A stretch of 64,000 nucleotides of DNA, taken from assembly GCF_012927455.1 (NCBI RefSeq), contig NZ_JABBPE010000018.1, forward strand, positions 1 to 64,000. The letters run 5' to 3'. Positions 1 to 8,467 of this stretch are shown here, one piece after another (position 1 is the first letter of the stretch; each line of letters begins with the position of its first letter). The position numbers and the translations under genes are program-made. The notes below the pieces were generated by a model, which saw only the letters and a program-made list of their open reading frames with translations, did not search any database and was not told the DNA's origin. Source of the DNA: Polaromonas sp. Lineage in GTDB: Bacteria > Pseudomonadota > Gammaproteobacteria > Burkholderiales > Burkholderiaceae_C.

Positions 1-179
1 CCCTGCCGGCGCTCATCGCCCAACTCGAGGCGCAGCAAAAAGCCATCGCGCAGGAACTCTTCGACGGCTCGCTGTACGCCAGCAATGCCAGGCGCGCCGC
101 CGAACTCACTGCGCGTAACACCTCCATCGAGGAAGACCTCATGCAAGCCCTGCAACGCTGGGAAAACCTGGCAGCTTGA
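1..179 (+). CDS. C-terminal end of an ABC-F family ATPase (Uup-like), partial
   Basis: Only the last 58 codons are in the window (frame from base 3, stop TGA 177-179). The visible peptide is a charged helical tail with regularly spaced Leu, Gln and Glu and the ending QALQRWENLAA. This matches the coiled-coil C-terminal domain of Uup/ABC-F translation factors, where short helices follow the second ATPase domain and end in a ...W..L.. segment. No ATPase motif is in view, so the family call rests on the tail alone. The next gene starts about 80 bases downstream on the same strand. Confidence 0.55.
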   Translation, partial: LPALIAQLEAQQKAIAQELFDGSLYASNARRAAELTARNTSIEEDLMQALQRWENLAA

Positions 180-260
180 GGCCAATTGAATGGCGCTTGA
201 GCTAACTGCTGGGCGGGTCAAGCCGGGCGCCTACAGCCAAAAGCTCTCGGCTTCGGTAAA

Positions 261-1904
261 GTGGCTAAAACGATGATTACCGCTTACGCCGCCTTGCCCT
301 CCTTCGCCTCTTTGAGTTGGCCGCGGCCGCTGCGCGTTCTGGGCCTGCTGCTGCTGAGCGGCTGGCTAGTCGGTTGCGCGTCTTTGCCCAGCGCGGTTGA
401 GCGGCCGAAGTCGACGGCGCTGGCCAACCCGTCGGACACGCTGCTGGGGCGCACCGTGGCGGCCAGGGCGAGCAGCGCAGGCACTCGCAATGACTCGGCC
501 TTTGCCTTGGTGGGCAGTGCCGAGCTGGCCTTTACCAGCCGGATGACGCTGATCCAGGCGGCCCAAAAAACGCTGGACCTGCAGTACTACGCGATCTTTG
601 CCGACGACACCACCGAGCGCATGTTTGAAGCGCTGCGCGCCACTGCTGCGCGAGGTGTGCGCATCCGCATCCTGCTCGATGACTTCAACACCGCCGGCAA
701 GAATGCCCAAGTACTGAAGTTGGCCTTTGAAAAAAATATCGAGTTGCGCCTGTTTAACCCGCTGCCGGGTGGGCGCAGTTCTTTGTTTTTGCGCATCCTA
801 AGCAACCTGAAGGACGTGGGCCGCATGCAGCGGCGCATGCACAACAAGATTTTTGTGGCCGACAACTCGGTGGCCATCACCGGCGGGCGCAACCTGGGCG
901 AGACCTATTTCGGCCAGAGCGCAGGCACCAATTTCATCGACATTGACGTGCTGGCGGCCGGCCGCATCGCGCGTGATCTGTCGCGCAGCTTTGACCAGTA
1001 CTGGAACAACCCGCTGGCCTATCCGGTGCAATCGCTAATGACAGCCCAGGAAATCGCCGCGCTGAAACCGGCTCCCAAGCTGACCGGCCTGACCGGCGTT
1101 AATCCCGACAAGTTGGATGACCCGGCCGCAGCGGCCCCCACCGCCACGTTGCCGACCCTGCCGGAGTCGACTGACCTGCGCCTGCTGCCGTGGACCTGGG
1201 CGCCCTCGGTGATGCTGGTGGATCGGGCTTCTAAGATCGCCGCAGACGCTGACAGCGTGGAAGAATCGCAGGACAGCGCTGTCGATGGCTTGCTGCAGCT
1301 GATGGCGCAGGCGCAAACCGAGCTGCTGATTGTTTCGCCCTACTTCGTCCCGGGCCAGCGCATGATGCAGCAGTTTGCCGAACTGCGCCGGCGTGGCGTG
1401 CGGGTACGCGTGCTGACCAACTCGCTGGCCTCCAATGACGCGCCGGCCGCGCACGTCGGCTATGCGCGCTACCGCAAGGCGCTGCTGGGCATGGGCGTTG
1501 AGCTGTACGAGATGCATGCCGAGCAGCAGGGCTCGATCAGCAGCTTCGGCTCGGCGGCCAGTTCCACCGGGGCCTCGCGTGCCAGCCTGCACGCCAAAGC
1601 GGTAGTGATAGATAACCGCCTGCTAGTGGTGGGCTCGATGAACCTGGACTTGCGCTCCAAGCTGCAAAACAGTGAGGTCGCCATCGTGATTCGCAACCGC
1701 GCCTTATCACTGGAGGCCAGCCGCATGATCGAACCGGCGCTGGCGCAGGGCGCCTGGCGCGTCGAGCTGCTGGAAGGGCAGCTGCTTTGGCGTGCGCCCG
1801 AGGGCTCGGCTTTACAGGATTCGCGCAGCGAACCGGATGCCAGCCTGGCGCTCAGGATGCTGCTCACGCTGATCGGGCCGCTGGCGCCCGATGAGATGCT
1901 TTGA
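261..1904 (+). CDS. Phospholipase D-family lipoprotein, cardiolipin synthase (ClsC-like)
   Basis: A 547-residue protein with two phospholipase-D HKD motifs. The first is near residue 193 (HNKIFVADN followed by GGRN) and the second near 443 (HAKAVVIDN followed by GSMN). Two such motifs in one chain build the active site of cardiolipin synthases and other phosphatidyltransferases. The N terminus is a lipoprotein signal with lipobox LVGC, putting the lipidated Cys at about residue 39, so the enzyme is probably anchored in the periplasm. The annotated start is GTG 261; an ATG four codons later (273) is an equally good start. In the family the reaction joins phosphatidyl groups to form cardiolipin; ClsC-like enzymes use phosphatidylglycerol plus phosphatidylethanolamine. 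Substrate here is inferred. Confidence 0.85.
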   Translation: MAKTMITAYAALPSFASLSWPRPLRVLGLLLLSGWLVGCASLPSAVERPKSTALANPSDTLLGRTVAARASSAGTRNDSAFALVGSAELAFTSRMTLIQAAQKTLDLQYYAIFADDTTERMFEALRATAARGVRIRILLDDFNTAGKNAQVLKLAFEKNIELRLFNPLPGGRSSLFLRILSNLKDVGRMQRRMHNKIFVADNSVAITGGRNLGETYFGQSAGTNFIDIDVLAAGRIARDLSRSFDQYWNNPLAYPVQSLMTAQEIAALKPAPKLTGLTGVNPDKLDDPAAAAPTATLPTLPESTDLRLLPWTWAPSVMLVDRASKIAADADSVEESQDSAVDGLLQLMAQAQTELLIVSPYFVPGQRMMQQFAELRRRGVRVRVLTNSLASNDAPAAHVGYARYRKALLGMGVELYEMHAEQQGSISSFGSAASSTGASRASLHAKAVVIDNRLLVVGSMNLDLRSKLQNSEVAIVIRNRALSLEASRMIEPALAQGAWRVELLEGQLLWRAPEGSALQDSRSEPDASLALRMLLTLIGPLAPDEML

Positions 1905-1954
1905 GCGGGGACGTGGCTGGTGCGCGCTGAAAGTCGGAAAAATTACATTTTGGT

Positions 1955-2000
1955 CTGCAGCCCAATAAACATGGACATGGGCAGCTATTTAATTCATAGC
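1955..2000 (+). repeat. Dispersed repeat copy 1 (degenerate)
   Basis: Contains the hallmarks agcccaataaa and gggcagctat-n6-atagc. The middle part differs from the consensus (atggacat in place of the usual cgggcgcaa). Intergenic, downstream of the phospholipase-D gene. Confidence 0.65.
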
Positions 2001-2118
2001 ACGCTGGTTTTCGCGGCCACCTGTCAAGCCGACGTGGCAGGATTGTCAGCGATAACCAGGGCCATCGCATTTATAGCGAACTCGTCCTGCGCACGGTCTG
2101 ATATAGGCTAGGCCCTTG

Positions 2119-2166
2119 TCAAACCAGGCGTCTGTGCTCAGGCACAGGCGTCTGCGATTGGTTTGA
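2119..2166. other. Nested stem-loop candidate
   Basis: tcaaacca (2119-2126) is exactly complementary to tggtttga (2159-2166). Between them gtctgtgc and gcacaggc can form an inner hairpin. The ten-base string caggcgtctg also occurs twice. There is no T-run after it, so it is not a typical intrinsic terminator. Function is unknown; it could be part of a small RNA or a leader. Confidence 0.4.
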
Positions 2167-2329
2167 AGGCAGGCTACACAAGCCGGCCTCGCTGTTTGGT
2201 AATTCACTAGAAGCCAAAATGCACGTGAATCATCGGCATTGGACTACCTCAAACGAACCGCAGCGAGTTCACACTACCTTCACTCTAAAAGTGAGTCTTC
2301 AAAACTGCTATTTTTAGCATCAAATAGAC

Positions 2330-2376
2330 CTCTAGCCCAATCAATGCGGGCGCAAGCAGCTATGAATTCGATAGCA
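2330..2376 (+). repeat. Dispersed repeat copy 2
   Basis: Good match to the consensus: ctctagcccaat, then gcgggcgcaagcagctat, then gaattcg and atagca. The preceding bases caaatagac also match the left extension seen in copies 5 and 12 (caaatag/caaataag). Intergenic, about 235 bases before rpoH. Confidence 0.85.
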
Positions 2377-2553
2377 ACTATGGTCTGTTGCAGCGCTAGG
2401 CGAGGAATCTCAGAGCGTTGTAGCGGCATTCTGGGCTCGATCTTTACCGCCGGGAAACCCTGAGAATAGAACTAAAACCCACAGGATTGCTCGAACGAGA
2501 TCAAGGGTTAGTACTTATTAGCCTTGCGCTATTTGCGCCATTGAACCTACCAC

Positions 2554-2580
2554 TTAGCACTCGATCAGTGCGAGTGCTAG
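2554..2580 (+). promoter_or_regulatory. CIRCE element, predicted HrcA operator of rpoH
   Basis: The inverted repeat reads TTAGCACTC, nine bases, GAGTGCTAG. The classical CIRCE consensus is TTAGCACTC-N9-GAGTGCTAA, so 17 of 18 arm positions match and the spacer length is exact. It ends 31 bases before the rpoH start codon. HrcA is the known repressor that binds CIRCE and is itself titrated by GroEL load. Its position suggests that HrcA represses rpoH and so ties the two heat-shock circuits together. Confidence 0.9.
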
Positions 2581-2611
2581 TATTTAGTCTTAGAGAAAAA
2601 GGAGTTCTGCC

Positions 2612-3574
2612 GTGTCACATGCGCTTTTCCCCCAAGCCCTGAGGTCCGATTTGGCTTTCGCTACTACCCAAGCCGTCGCCAGCGCCAATCCGTGGTCCAT
2701 GGTGCCCCCGCTGGGCAACCTCGACGCCTACATCTCGGCGGTCAACCGTCTGCCCATGCTCACTTTGGAGCAGGAGCAGGAGTTTTCCAAAAAACTTAAA
2801 GAGAACAACGATCTGGATGCCGCCGGCAAGCTAGTGCTGTCGCACTTGCGGCTGGTGGTGTCGATTTCCCGCAAATATCTGGGCTATGGCCTGCCTCACG
2901 GCGACTTGATCCAGGAAGGCAATATCGGCCTGATGAAGGCGGTCAAGCGCTTTAACCCCGAGCACAATGTGCGTCTGGTCAGCTACGCCATGCACTGGAT
3001 CAAGGCCGAGATTCATGAATATGTGCTGAAAAACTGGCGCATGGTCAAGGTCGCTACCACCAAGGCCCAGCGCAAGCTGTTTTTCAACCTGCGCTCGATG
3101 AAGCAGGGCTTCAAGGACGACGTCGATGTGGCGACGCACCGCGATGCACTGACCGAAGGCCAGATTGACTCGATGGCGAAATCGCTGAACGTCAAGCGCG
3201 AAGAAGTCATCGAGATGGAGCAGCGCATGTCGGGAGGCGACGTGTTGCTGGACCCGAGCCCGAGCGCAGACGGCGAAGACGCTTTTGGCCCAATTGCCTA
3301 CCTGGCCGATAGCGCGCAAGAGCCGACGGCGCTGATGGAGTCGCGCCAGCGTGACAACCTGGCCTCCCACGGCATCAGCGCCGCGCTGGAAGAGCTGGAC
3401 CCGCGCGCGCGCCGCATCGTCGAAGAACGCTGGTTGAACGTTAACGACGATGGCTCGGGCGGCATGACGCTGCACGACCTGGCGGCCGATTACAAGGTCA
3501 GTGCCGAACGCATTCGCCAGATTGAAGTGGCGGCCATGAAAAAGATGAAAAAGGTGCTGGCAGCCTATGCCTGA
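2612..3574 (+). CDS. rpoH: RNA polymerase sigma-32 factor RpoH
   Basis: A 320-residue sigma-70 family protein. Residues about 28-50 are the region 1.2-like segment (LDAYISAVNRLPMLT). Region 2 follows at about 95-140 with DLIQEGNIGLMKAVKRF and the melting motif SYAMHWIKAEIHEYV. The RpoH-specific box comes next (KAQRKLFFNLRSMK). Region 4.2, with a helix-turn-helix, ends the protein (LAADYKVSAERIRQIE). The start is GTG 2612, supported by the ribosome site AAAGGAG about ten bases upstream. RpoH directs polymerase to heat-shock promoters for chaperone and protease genes. A CIRCE operator lies just upstream, and a hairpin with T-run follows at 3646-3677. Confidence 0.97.
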   Translation: MSHALFPQALRSDLAFATTQAVASANPWSMVPPLGNLDAYISAVNRLPMLTLEQEQEFSKKLKENNDLDAAGKLVLSHLRLVVSISRKYLGYGLPHGDLIQEGNIGLMKAVKRFNPEHNVRLVSYAMHWIKAEIHEYVLKNWRMVKVATTKAQRKLFFNLRSMKQGFKDDVDVATHRDALTEGQIDSMAKSLNVKREEVIEMEQRMSGGDVLLDPSPSADGEDAFGPIAYLADSAQEPTALMESRQRDNLASHGISAALEELDPRARRIVEERWLNVNDDGSGGMTLHDLAADYKVSAERIRQIEVAAMKKMKKVLAAYA

Positions 3575-3645
3575 GGACGCGAGGGGCTGAGCTTCGCGTC
3601 AGTCAGCCTTTTCCTGCTTTTGCCCCTCCGCCGCCCCGCCACCAA

Positions 3646-3677
3646 GCCTGCTCCCGTCATAAGGAGCGGGCCTTTTT
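3646..3677 (+). terminator. Intrinsic terminator after rpoH
   Basis: gcctgctcc (3646-3654) pairs with ggagcgggc (3663-3671) with one G-T pair, followed by cttttt. It lies between the convergent rpoH and Bug receptor genes. Confidence 0.75.
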
Positions 3678-3692
3678 CATAATGACGGGCGC

Positions 3693-4676
3693 TTACTCGG
3701 CTTTCGCGCCCGAATCTTTAACCACCTTCGCCCACTTGGTGATTTCGCTGCGCTGGTAGGCGGCAAGCTCTTCGGCGCTTGAGCCGACCGGCTCCAGACC
3801 GAGGTCAAGCAGGCGCTTGGAAATGTCGGCTGATTTCAGGATTTTGTGGACCTCGGCCTGCAGCTTGTCCAGCACCGGCTTGGGCGTGCTGGCGGGCGCG
3901 AACAAGGCAAACCAGGAGACGGCTTCGAAGCCGGGCAGGCCCGCTTCAGCGATGGTTGGAATGTCTGGCGCAGCGGCGGCGCGCGTCAGGCTGGTCACGC
4001 CAAGCGCGCGCAATTTACCTTCGCGTACCAGCGCCAGGCTGGACGGCATGTTGTCAAACATCATGGTGACGCGCCCACCCAGCAAATCGGGAATGGCGCT
4101 GGCGCGGCCCTTGTACGGAATGTGCGTCATGTCGATGCCGGTCATGGTCTTGAACAGCTCGCCCGACACATGAATTGAGGTGCCTGGCCCCGAGGAAGCG
4201 AAAGACATTTTGCCTTCTTTCTTGCCCAGATCGATGAAGTCCTTCAAGGTTTTGGCCGGGACGCTGTTGTGCACGACCAGCACGTTGGGTGTGGTCGCCA
4301 GCAAGGAGACCGGGGCAAAATCCTTCACCATGTCGTAAGGCAATTTGGCGTACAGCGCGCCATTGATTGAATGCGTGCCCACGGTGCCGACGACGAGGGT
4401 GTAGCCATCTGCTGCGGATTTGGCGACGAAATCCGCGCCTATATTGCCGCCTGCGCCTGGCTTGTTGTCAATGATGACGGCTTGGCCCCAGTCGGCGCTC
4501 ATGCGCTCTCCGAGCAGGCGCGCAATGATGTCGGGCGCGCCACCGCTGGTGAAGGTGACGACGATGCGAATCGGCTTGCTGGGAAATTCTGACGCGGCCG
4601 GCTGGGCGCCGGCCGAAGCCGCAAGACTCAAAGAAATGATTGCGATGGCGATGCTTGCAGTCAGTTTGTTAAACAT
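3693..4676 (-). CDS. Bug/TctC family periplasmic solute-binding protein
   Basis: Extracytoplasmic receptor of the tripartite tricarboxylate (Bug) family, 327 residues from ATG 4676. The upstream TTG at 4688 is less likely because a ribosome site (GGGAGA) sits just before 4676. It has a signal peptide (ending ASAGAQPAA), then the family motifs FPSKPIRIVVTF.SGGAPDI, NKPGAGGNIGADFVAKSAADGYT and HIPYKGRASAIPDLLGG. Such receptors are massively expanded in Comamonadaceae, bind carboxylated ligands, and are mostly found, as here, without adjacent TctA/TctB membrane genes. The ligand cannot be read from the sequence. It lies 61 bases upstream of the SCO1 gene on the same strand but is probably functionally separate. 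Confidence 0.9.
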   Translation of the reverse strand: MFNKLTASIAIAIISLSLAASAGAQPAASEFPSKPIRIVVTFTSGGAPDIIARLLGERMSADWGQAVIIDNKPGAGGNIGADFVAKSAADGYTLVVGTVGTHSINGALYAKLPYDMVKDFAPVSLLATTPNVLVVHNSVPAKTLKDFIDLGKKEGKMSFASSGPGTSIHVSGELFKTMTGIDMTHIPYKGRASAIPDLLGGRVTMMFDNMPSSLALVREGKLRALGVTSLTRAAAAPDIPTIAEAGLPGFEAVSWFALFAPASTPKPVLDKLQAEVHKILKSADISKRLLDLGLEPVGSSAEELAAYQRSEITKWAKVVKDSGAKAE

Positions 4677-4737
4677 GGCGTCTCCCAAAGTTTTATCAAA
4701 ACTAATCGTATCTCTCTCCGGTCACTATAAAGGCTTG

Positions 4738-5376
4738 TCAGCTGTTTTTGAGCAGCAGGCGAATGTCGGAAACCAGGTTTTCCGTGCCACTGCCATAGCG
4801 GGTGTACAGCCTGATGCGGCCTTTCGCGTCAAAGATGTAGCTGCCGGCCGAGTGGTCCATGCTGTAGCTGCCGGGCGTCTTGCCCTCGGCTTTCTTGTAA
4901 AAAACCTTGAAGTCCTTGGCGAGTTCGGGCAACTCGGCCAGGGTGGGCCGCAGCGCGATGAACGAGGAGTCAAAATTGCCCATGTAGGCTTTGAGCAGTT
5001 CGGCCGTGTCGCGCTCGGGGTCCACCGTGATGAAGACTGCCTGCAGCTTTTCGCCATCGGGGCCCAGCAGCTTTTTAACCTGCGCCAGCTCGGTCATGGT
5101 GGTGGGGCAAACGTCGGGGCACTGGGTGAAGCCAAAAAAGACCACCACGATCTTGCCGGCAAAATCCTTCAGCGTGCGGGTCTGGCCGTTTTGGTCACTT
5201 AGTGAAAAACCCGAGGCGTAGTCGGCGCCGGTCAGGTCGACGCTTTTGAACTGCGGCTTATCCGGCGAGCAGGCCTGCAAGAAAACTGTGCTCAGCGCCA
5301 GCGCCACGGCACCCGCTATGGATTGGACGGCGCACCGGCGGCTGGCCACTAGGGGCAGTTGGAAACAGCATTTCAT
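4738..5376 (-). CDS. SCO1/SenC family copper chaperone for cytochrome oxidase
   Basis: A 212-residue thioredoxin-fold lipoprotein. The signal ends in a lipobox (LQAC). The copper site is CPDVC at about residues 87-91, after VVVFFGFTQ, and the third ligand is a His near residue 174 (SMDHSAG). The family delivers copper to, and keeps reduced, the CuA site of oxidase subunit II. It is the last gene of the oxidase cluster, starting seven bases after the ctaB stop, so it is probably cotranscribed with ctaA-ctaB. Confidence 0.93.
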   Translation of the reverse strand: MKCCFQLPLVASRRCAVQSIAGAVALALSTVFLQACSPDKPQFKSVDLTGADYASGFSLSDQNGQTRTLKDFAGKIVVVFFGFTQCPDVCPTTMTELAQVKKLLGPDGEKLQAVFITVDPERDTAELLKAYMGNFDSSFIALRPTLAELPELAKDFKVFYKKAEGKTPGSYSMDHSAGSYIFDAKGRIRLYTRYGSGTENLVSDIRLLLKNS

Positions 5377-5383
5377 GCGAGTT

Positions 5384-6313
5384 TTATACCAGGTAGTGAT
5401 CTAGCAACAGTGCGGCAAACAACACCGACAGATGGATCAGTGAAAAGCGGAAGGTCTTGCGCGCCAGGGCATCGGAGTAATTGCGCCACAGCCGCCAGCC
5501 ATACCAGCTGAAGCCCGCGCTAAGCGCCACCGCAACCAGCAGATAAAGCCAACCGCTCATCTTGAAAATAAACGGCATCAGGCACGCGGGGAACAGTACC
5601 AGCGTGTACAAAAACACCTGCAAGCGCGTGAATTCGTTGCCGTGCGTGACGGGCAGCATGGGCAGGCCCGACTTGCGGTAGTCCTCAACCCGGTACAGCG
5701 CCAGCGCCCAAAAGTGCGGCGGGGTCCAGAGGAAAATAATCAAAAACAAAATCAGTGCTTCAGGGCCAACAGAGCCCGTCATGGCGGCCCAGCCCAACAC
5801 CGGTGGCATGGCGCCTGAGGCGCCGCCTATGACGATGTTTTGCGGCGTGAGCGGCTTGAGGATCACGGTGTAGACCACCGCATAACCGAGAAAGGTGGCG
5901 AAAGTCAGCCACATGGTGAGCGGATTGACCCAGACATACAAAACCCACGAGCCCAGAGCACACAGGCCGATCGAAAACGCCAGCGTCAGTAGATTGCTGA
6001 GTTCGCCCCTGGCGGTGGGCCGCCAGGCGGTACGCCGCATTTTGGCGTCAATGTGTTGCTCAACCAGGCAATTGAAGGCTGCGGCCGCGCCCGCCACCAG
6101 CCAGATGCCGGCACTGGCAAACAGCGCCAGCTTAAGATCGGCCCAGGTCGGAAGGCCCGGGACAGCCAGCGCCATGCCGATCAGCGCGCAGAAGACGATG
6201 AGCTGCACCACGCGCGGTTTGGTCAAACCGTAATACTGGGCGAGGCGCGACGGTACCCGGGCGGCGGGATGTGCTGCTGAAGCGGCTGCGAGTGGCTGGT
6301 TGAGGGGGTTCAT
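5384..6313 (-). CDS. ctaB: Protoheme IX farnesyltransferase (heme O synthase)
   Basis: A 309-residue UbiA-superfamily prenyltransferase with about nine membrane segments. It converts heme B to heme O by adding a farnesyl group. The polyprenyl-diphosphate motif is seen as [15 protein letters not shown] at about residues 84-98 and the N-terminal family signature as [12 protein letters not shown]. The second Asp-rich loop appears as [16 protein letters not shown]. The ATG overlaps the ctaA stop codon (ATGA), showing translational coupling. Together ctaB and ctaA make heme A for the oxidase encoded in the same cluster. Confidence 0.96.
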   Translation of the reverse strand: MNPLNQPLAAASAAHPAARVPSRLAQYYGLTKPRVVQLIVFCALIGMALAVPGLPTWADLKLALFASAGIWLVAGAAAAFNCLVEQHIDAKMRRTAWRPTARGELSNLLTLAFSIGLCALGSWVLYVWVNPLTMWLTFATFLGYAVVYTVILKPLTPQNIVIGGASGAMPPVLGWAAMTGSVGPEALILFLIIFLWTPPHFWALALYRVEDYRKSGLPMLPVTHGNEFTRLQVFLYTLVLFPACLMPFIFKMSGWLYLLVAVALSAGFSWYGWRLWRNYSDALARKTFRFSLIHLSVLFAALLLDHYLV

Positions 6314-7521
6314 GCAGGCGACCTGGAAGCGGGTAATTTTGACGCACGTGCTGTGGCCGTGCTGCGGTGACTTGAAAAAACGAGACCGGTGAGCAGCACC
6401 ACCAGCGCGGCGGCGCCGCCAGTGTGCAAGACCGCGGCTAACAGCGGCCAGCCGAGCACCACGTTGCTCACGCCGGTGACCACCTGCAGCCCGATCAAGC
6501 CGGCGAGCCAGCGGGCGTCTCGGCGAAAGGCGGGCTTGCGGTGCAGCGTAACAGCCAGCGCCAGCAGTAATGCGACCACGAAGTAGGCAGCCAGGCGGTG
6601 CAGGTAGTGAATCGCCGTGAGCGCCTGAAAGCTGATGACGGCGCCGTCATGGCCGGCGCCGAGTTCACGCCAGAGCGTAAAACCCTGTTTGAAGTCCATC
6701 GCAGGCCACAGTGAATTCTGGCAGGTGGGAAAATCGGTGCAGGCCAGCACCGCATAGTTGGTGCTGACCCAGCCGCCCAGGGCGATCTGCAGCCATAGCA
6801 GGGCAAACCCGGCCATGACCAGGCGCCGGATGCGCGGGCTCAAGGAGGCCATCGTGTCCGTAAGGGCGGGCTTTTCATGCGCGAGCCTGTAGCGTTGCGA
6901 CTGCGCCATCAGCAGCGCCAGCAGGACCAGGCCACCGAGCAAATGCAGCGTGACAATTGCGGGAAACAGCTTCATGGTGACCGTGAGTGCACCAAACCCG
7001 CCCTGCAGACAAACCCAAAGCAGGGTGACGCTGGGCCACCAGGGCGAGAGGACCTGGCCCCCAAGTTGATCGCCGCGCTGGCCGCCTCGCCTCATGCGCC
7101 GTTCATCGCGCCAGGCCATCCAGGTGAACACGGTCAGAGTGAGTATCATTACGCCCACGCCTGTGGCCAGGTAGCGATGGATCATTTCTATCCAGGCCTT
7201 GGGATGGGTGACAGGCCCTGTGGGCATGGCGCTTTGCGCGGCATCAATGTGGACCTGCGCGCCCACCGGGCTGGCGCTGCCGTAGCAGCCGGGCCAGTCG
7301 GGGCAACCCAGGCCAGAATCGGTCAGCCGGGTAAAAGCGCCGAAAACGACCAGATCGAAGGTCAAAAACAGCGTGACCAACGTCAGCACCCGCAAGCGCT
7401 GCGCAAGTGAGGCGTTTTTATTGCGCAGCCAGACCCAAGCCAGCGGTGCCAGCGCCACGGCCAGCCCCATCATCATCAGGCGCAGGGCCGGATTCAAATC
7501 GTAAAGGTTTTGCGCTGTCAT
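6310..7521 (-). CDS. ctaA: Heme A synthase (COX15/CtaA family)
   Basis: A 403-residue membrane protein that oxidises the C8 methyl of heme O to give heme A. Eight membrane segments are visible, with two half-repeats carrying the heme-ligand histidines: [13 protein letters not shown] and [10 protein letters not shown] in the first half, and [12 protein letters not shown] and [10 protein letters not shown] in the second. The extracellular loop [12 protein letters not shown] is diagnostic of the family. A second Cys pair ([13 protein letters not shown]) is also present. The gene overlaps ctaB by four bases. Upstream it is separated from the next oxidase gene by a repeat-bearing stretch of about 210 bases. 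Confidence 0.96.
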   Translation of the reverse strand: MTAQNLYDLNPALRLMMMGLAVALAPLAWVWLRNKNASLAQRLRVLTLVTLFLTFDLVVFGAFTRLTDSGLGCPDWPGCYGSASPVGAQVHIDAAQSAMPTGPVTHPKAWIEMIHRYLATGVGVMILTLTVFTWMAWRDERRMRRGGQRGDQLGGQVLSPWWPSVTLLWVCLQGGFGALTVTMKLFPAIVTLHLLGGLVLLALLMAQSQRYRLAHEKPALTDTMASLSPRIRRLVMAGFALLWLQIALGGWVSTNYAVLACTDFPTCQNSLWPAMDFKQGFTLWRELGAGHDGAVISFQALTAIHYLHRLAAYFVVALLLALAVTLHRKPAFRRDARWLAGLIGLQVVTGVSNVVLGWPLLAAVLHTGGAAALVVLLTGLVFSSHRSTATARASKLPASRSPA

Positions 7522-7609
7522 GTTTAAAAAGACCTGGCCGAAGCCATGCGCGCTAGATTTCCGGACCAGCAGGGGCCGCGGAACCGGCTTAGCCGGGTCG
7601 CAGGCGCAG

Positions 7610-7648
7610 CGCCCCCCCCGGGGGGCAGCGTAACAAGCGTGGGGGCCA
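7610..7648 (+). repeat. GC-rich repeat, unit A
   Basis: Begins with a C-run/G-run palindrome (gccccccccggggggc) and continues cagcgtaacaagcgtggggg. It shares its body with unit B at 7682-7731 and, in inverted orientation, with the copy at 17434-17483. It lacks the gcgaagcgac segment of the other two. Confidence 0.75.
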
Positions 7649-7681
7649 GGAAAGAAGCGCAGGGCCGCCCCAAGCGAAGTT

Positions 7682-7731
7682 CAGCCCCCTCGGGGGGCAG
7701 CGCAATATGCGAAGCGACAAGCGTGGGGGCC
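7682..7731 (+). repeat. GC-rich repeat, unit B
   Basis: Reads cagccccctcggggggcagc, then gcaatatgcgaagcgacaag, then cgtgggggcc. It is nearly the reverse complement of 17434-17483. Located between ctaA and the next upstream oxidase-cluster gene. The GC palindrome could act as a weak terminator. Confidence 0.8.
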
Positions 7732-7735
7732 ATAT

Positions 7736-8467
7736 CTATCTGCCTTCTTTGTCCCAACTGCTCGATGCGCGCATCAAGCGCTCCAGATCGCGTTTGGCGC
7801 TGGCCGCTGCGGCGGCATCCATGTTCGCCGGGAACCGCATCATCCAGTTGCCCAGCGGGTCGACAACATAAATATGGTCTTGCAGGCGCTGGCCGGCGGC
7901 TGGTTGCAGCCACTGTGCGATGGCAGCAGGCGCCACGCGCAGCACCGTGGAGGACGCCAAAGCAGGCTGCAGGGCAGTGGAGACAGGTGCTTCATCGCTG
8001 ACCAGCCAGACCCGGTCCATGCGGTCTTTTTCCTTGCCGAGCGACTCGCGCAACTGCCGCTGAAAATACAGGTTTTGCTCGCAGCGCGCATTGCAGGCGC
8101 CGCTCGACACACTAATCAGCAACCACTGATCCTTTAAGTCTGTCAGCTTACCGCGCTGGCCATTGAGCGTCTGCGTAGCCAGGGCTGGCAAGGGGCGCTG
8201 CGGATCAATCAGGTCGCCGAAGTTGCGGCGCCCCTCGGGCCGCACCACGTAATAAGTGAAGTAAGACGCGACCACCGGGCTGGCGCACACCAACAGCACG
8301 GCCAGCATTTTCCAGCGCCCTGCTTTGGTGTTGGGAGCGCGGGTGCTGCGCTGATTCAGTTGAGGCATGGCGTGCACGGTCAGGCCCAGAGGCTGGTCTT
8401 GCGCAGCGGCAGCGCTGCCGGGTTGGCCGCCTTGAGGGCTGTAAGAGTCGGAATTATGGTTTATCAC
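7736..8467 (-). CDS. Membrane-anchored protein of the cytochrome oxidase cluster, unknown function
   Basis: A 243-residue protein read from GTG 8467, whose GTGA overlaps the SURF1 stop. A longer frame to 8620 would overlap SURF1 deeply and is rejected. It has a cytoplasmic N terminus rich in Gln and Ser, one membrane helix (residues about 58-80, MLAVLLVCASPVVASYFTYYVV), then a periplasmic domain. That domain resembles a thioredoxin-like/SCO-type fold in outline (KLTDLKDQWLLISVSSGACNARCEQ, with CNARC in the place of the SCO copper motif, and HIYVVDPLGNWMMRFP). I do not recognise a named family with certainty. Its position between SURF1 and ctaA suggests a role in oxidase assembly. Confidence 0.75.
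   Translation of the reverse strand: MINHNSDSYSPQGGQPGSAAAAQDQPLGLTVHAMPQLNQRSTRAPNTKAGRWKMLAVLLVCASPVVASYFTYYVVRPEGRRNFGDLIDPQRPLPALATQTLNGQRGKLTDLKDQWLLISVSSGACNARCEQNLYFQRQLRESLGKEKDRMDRVWLVSDEAPVSTALQPALASSTVLRVAPAAIAQWLQPAAGQRLQDHIYVVDPLGNWMMRFPANMDAAAAASAKRDLERLMRASSSWDKEGR

Larger units (their letters stand above)
1905..2611. other. Long intergenic region upstream of rpoH
   Basis: About 700 bases with no supportable gene. It holds two copies of the dispersed 50-57 bp repeat (1955-2000 and 2330-2376), a potential stem-loop at 2119-2166 and, close to rpoH, a CIRCE operator (2554-2580). The remaining sequence is clearly more AT-rich than the neighbouring genes, and short reading frames in it have no family resemblance. 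Confidence 0.7.

Noticed and set aside
2239..2463. 74-codon frame before rpoH
   Set aside because: Starts with TTG, runs through a dispersed repeat and shows no protein features.
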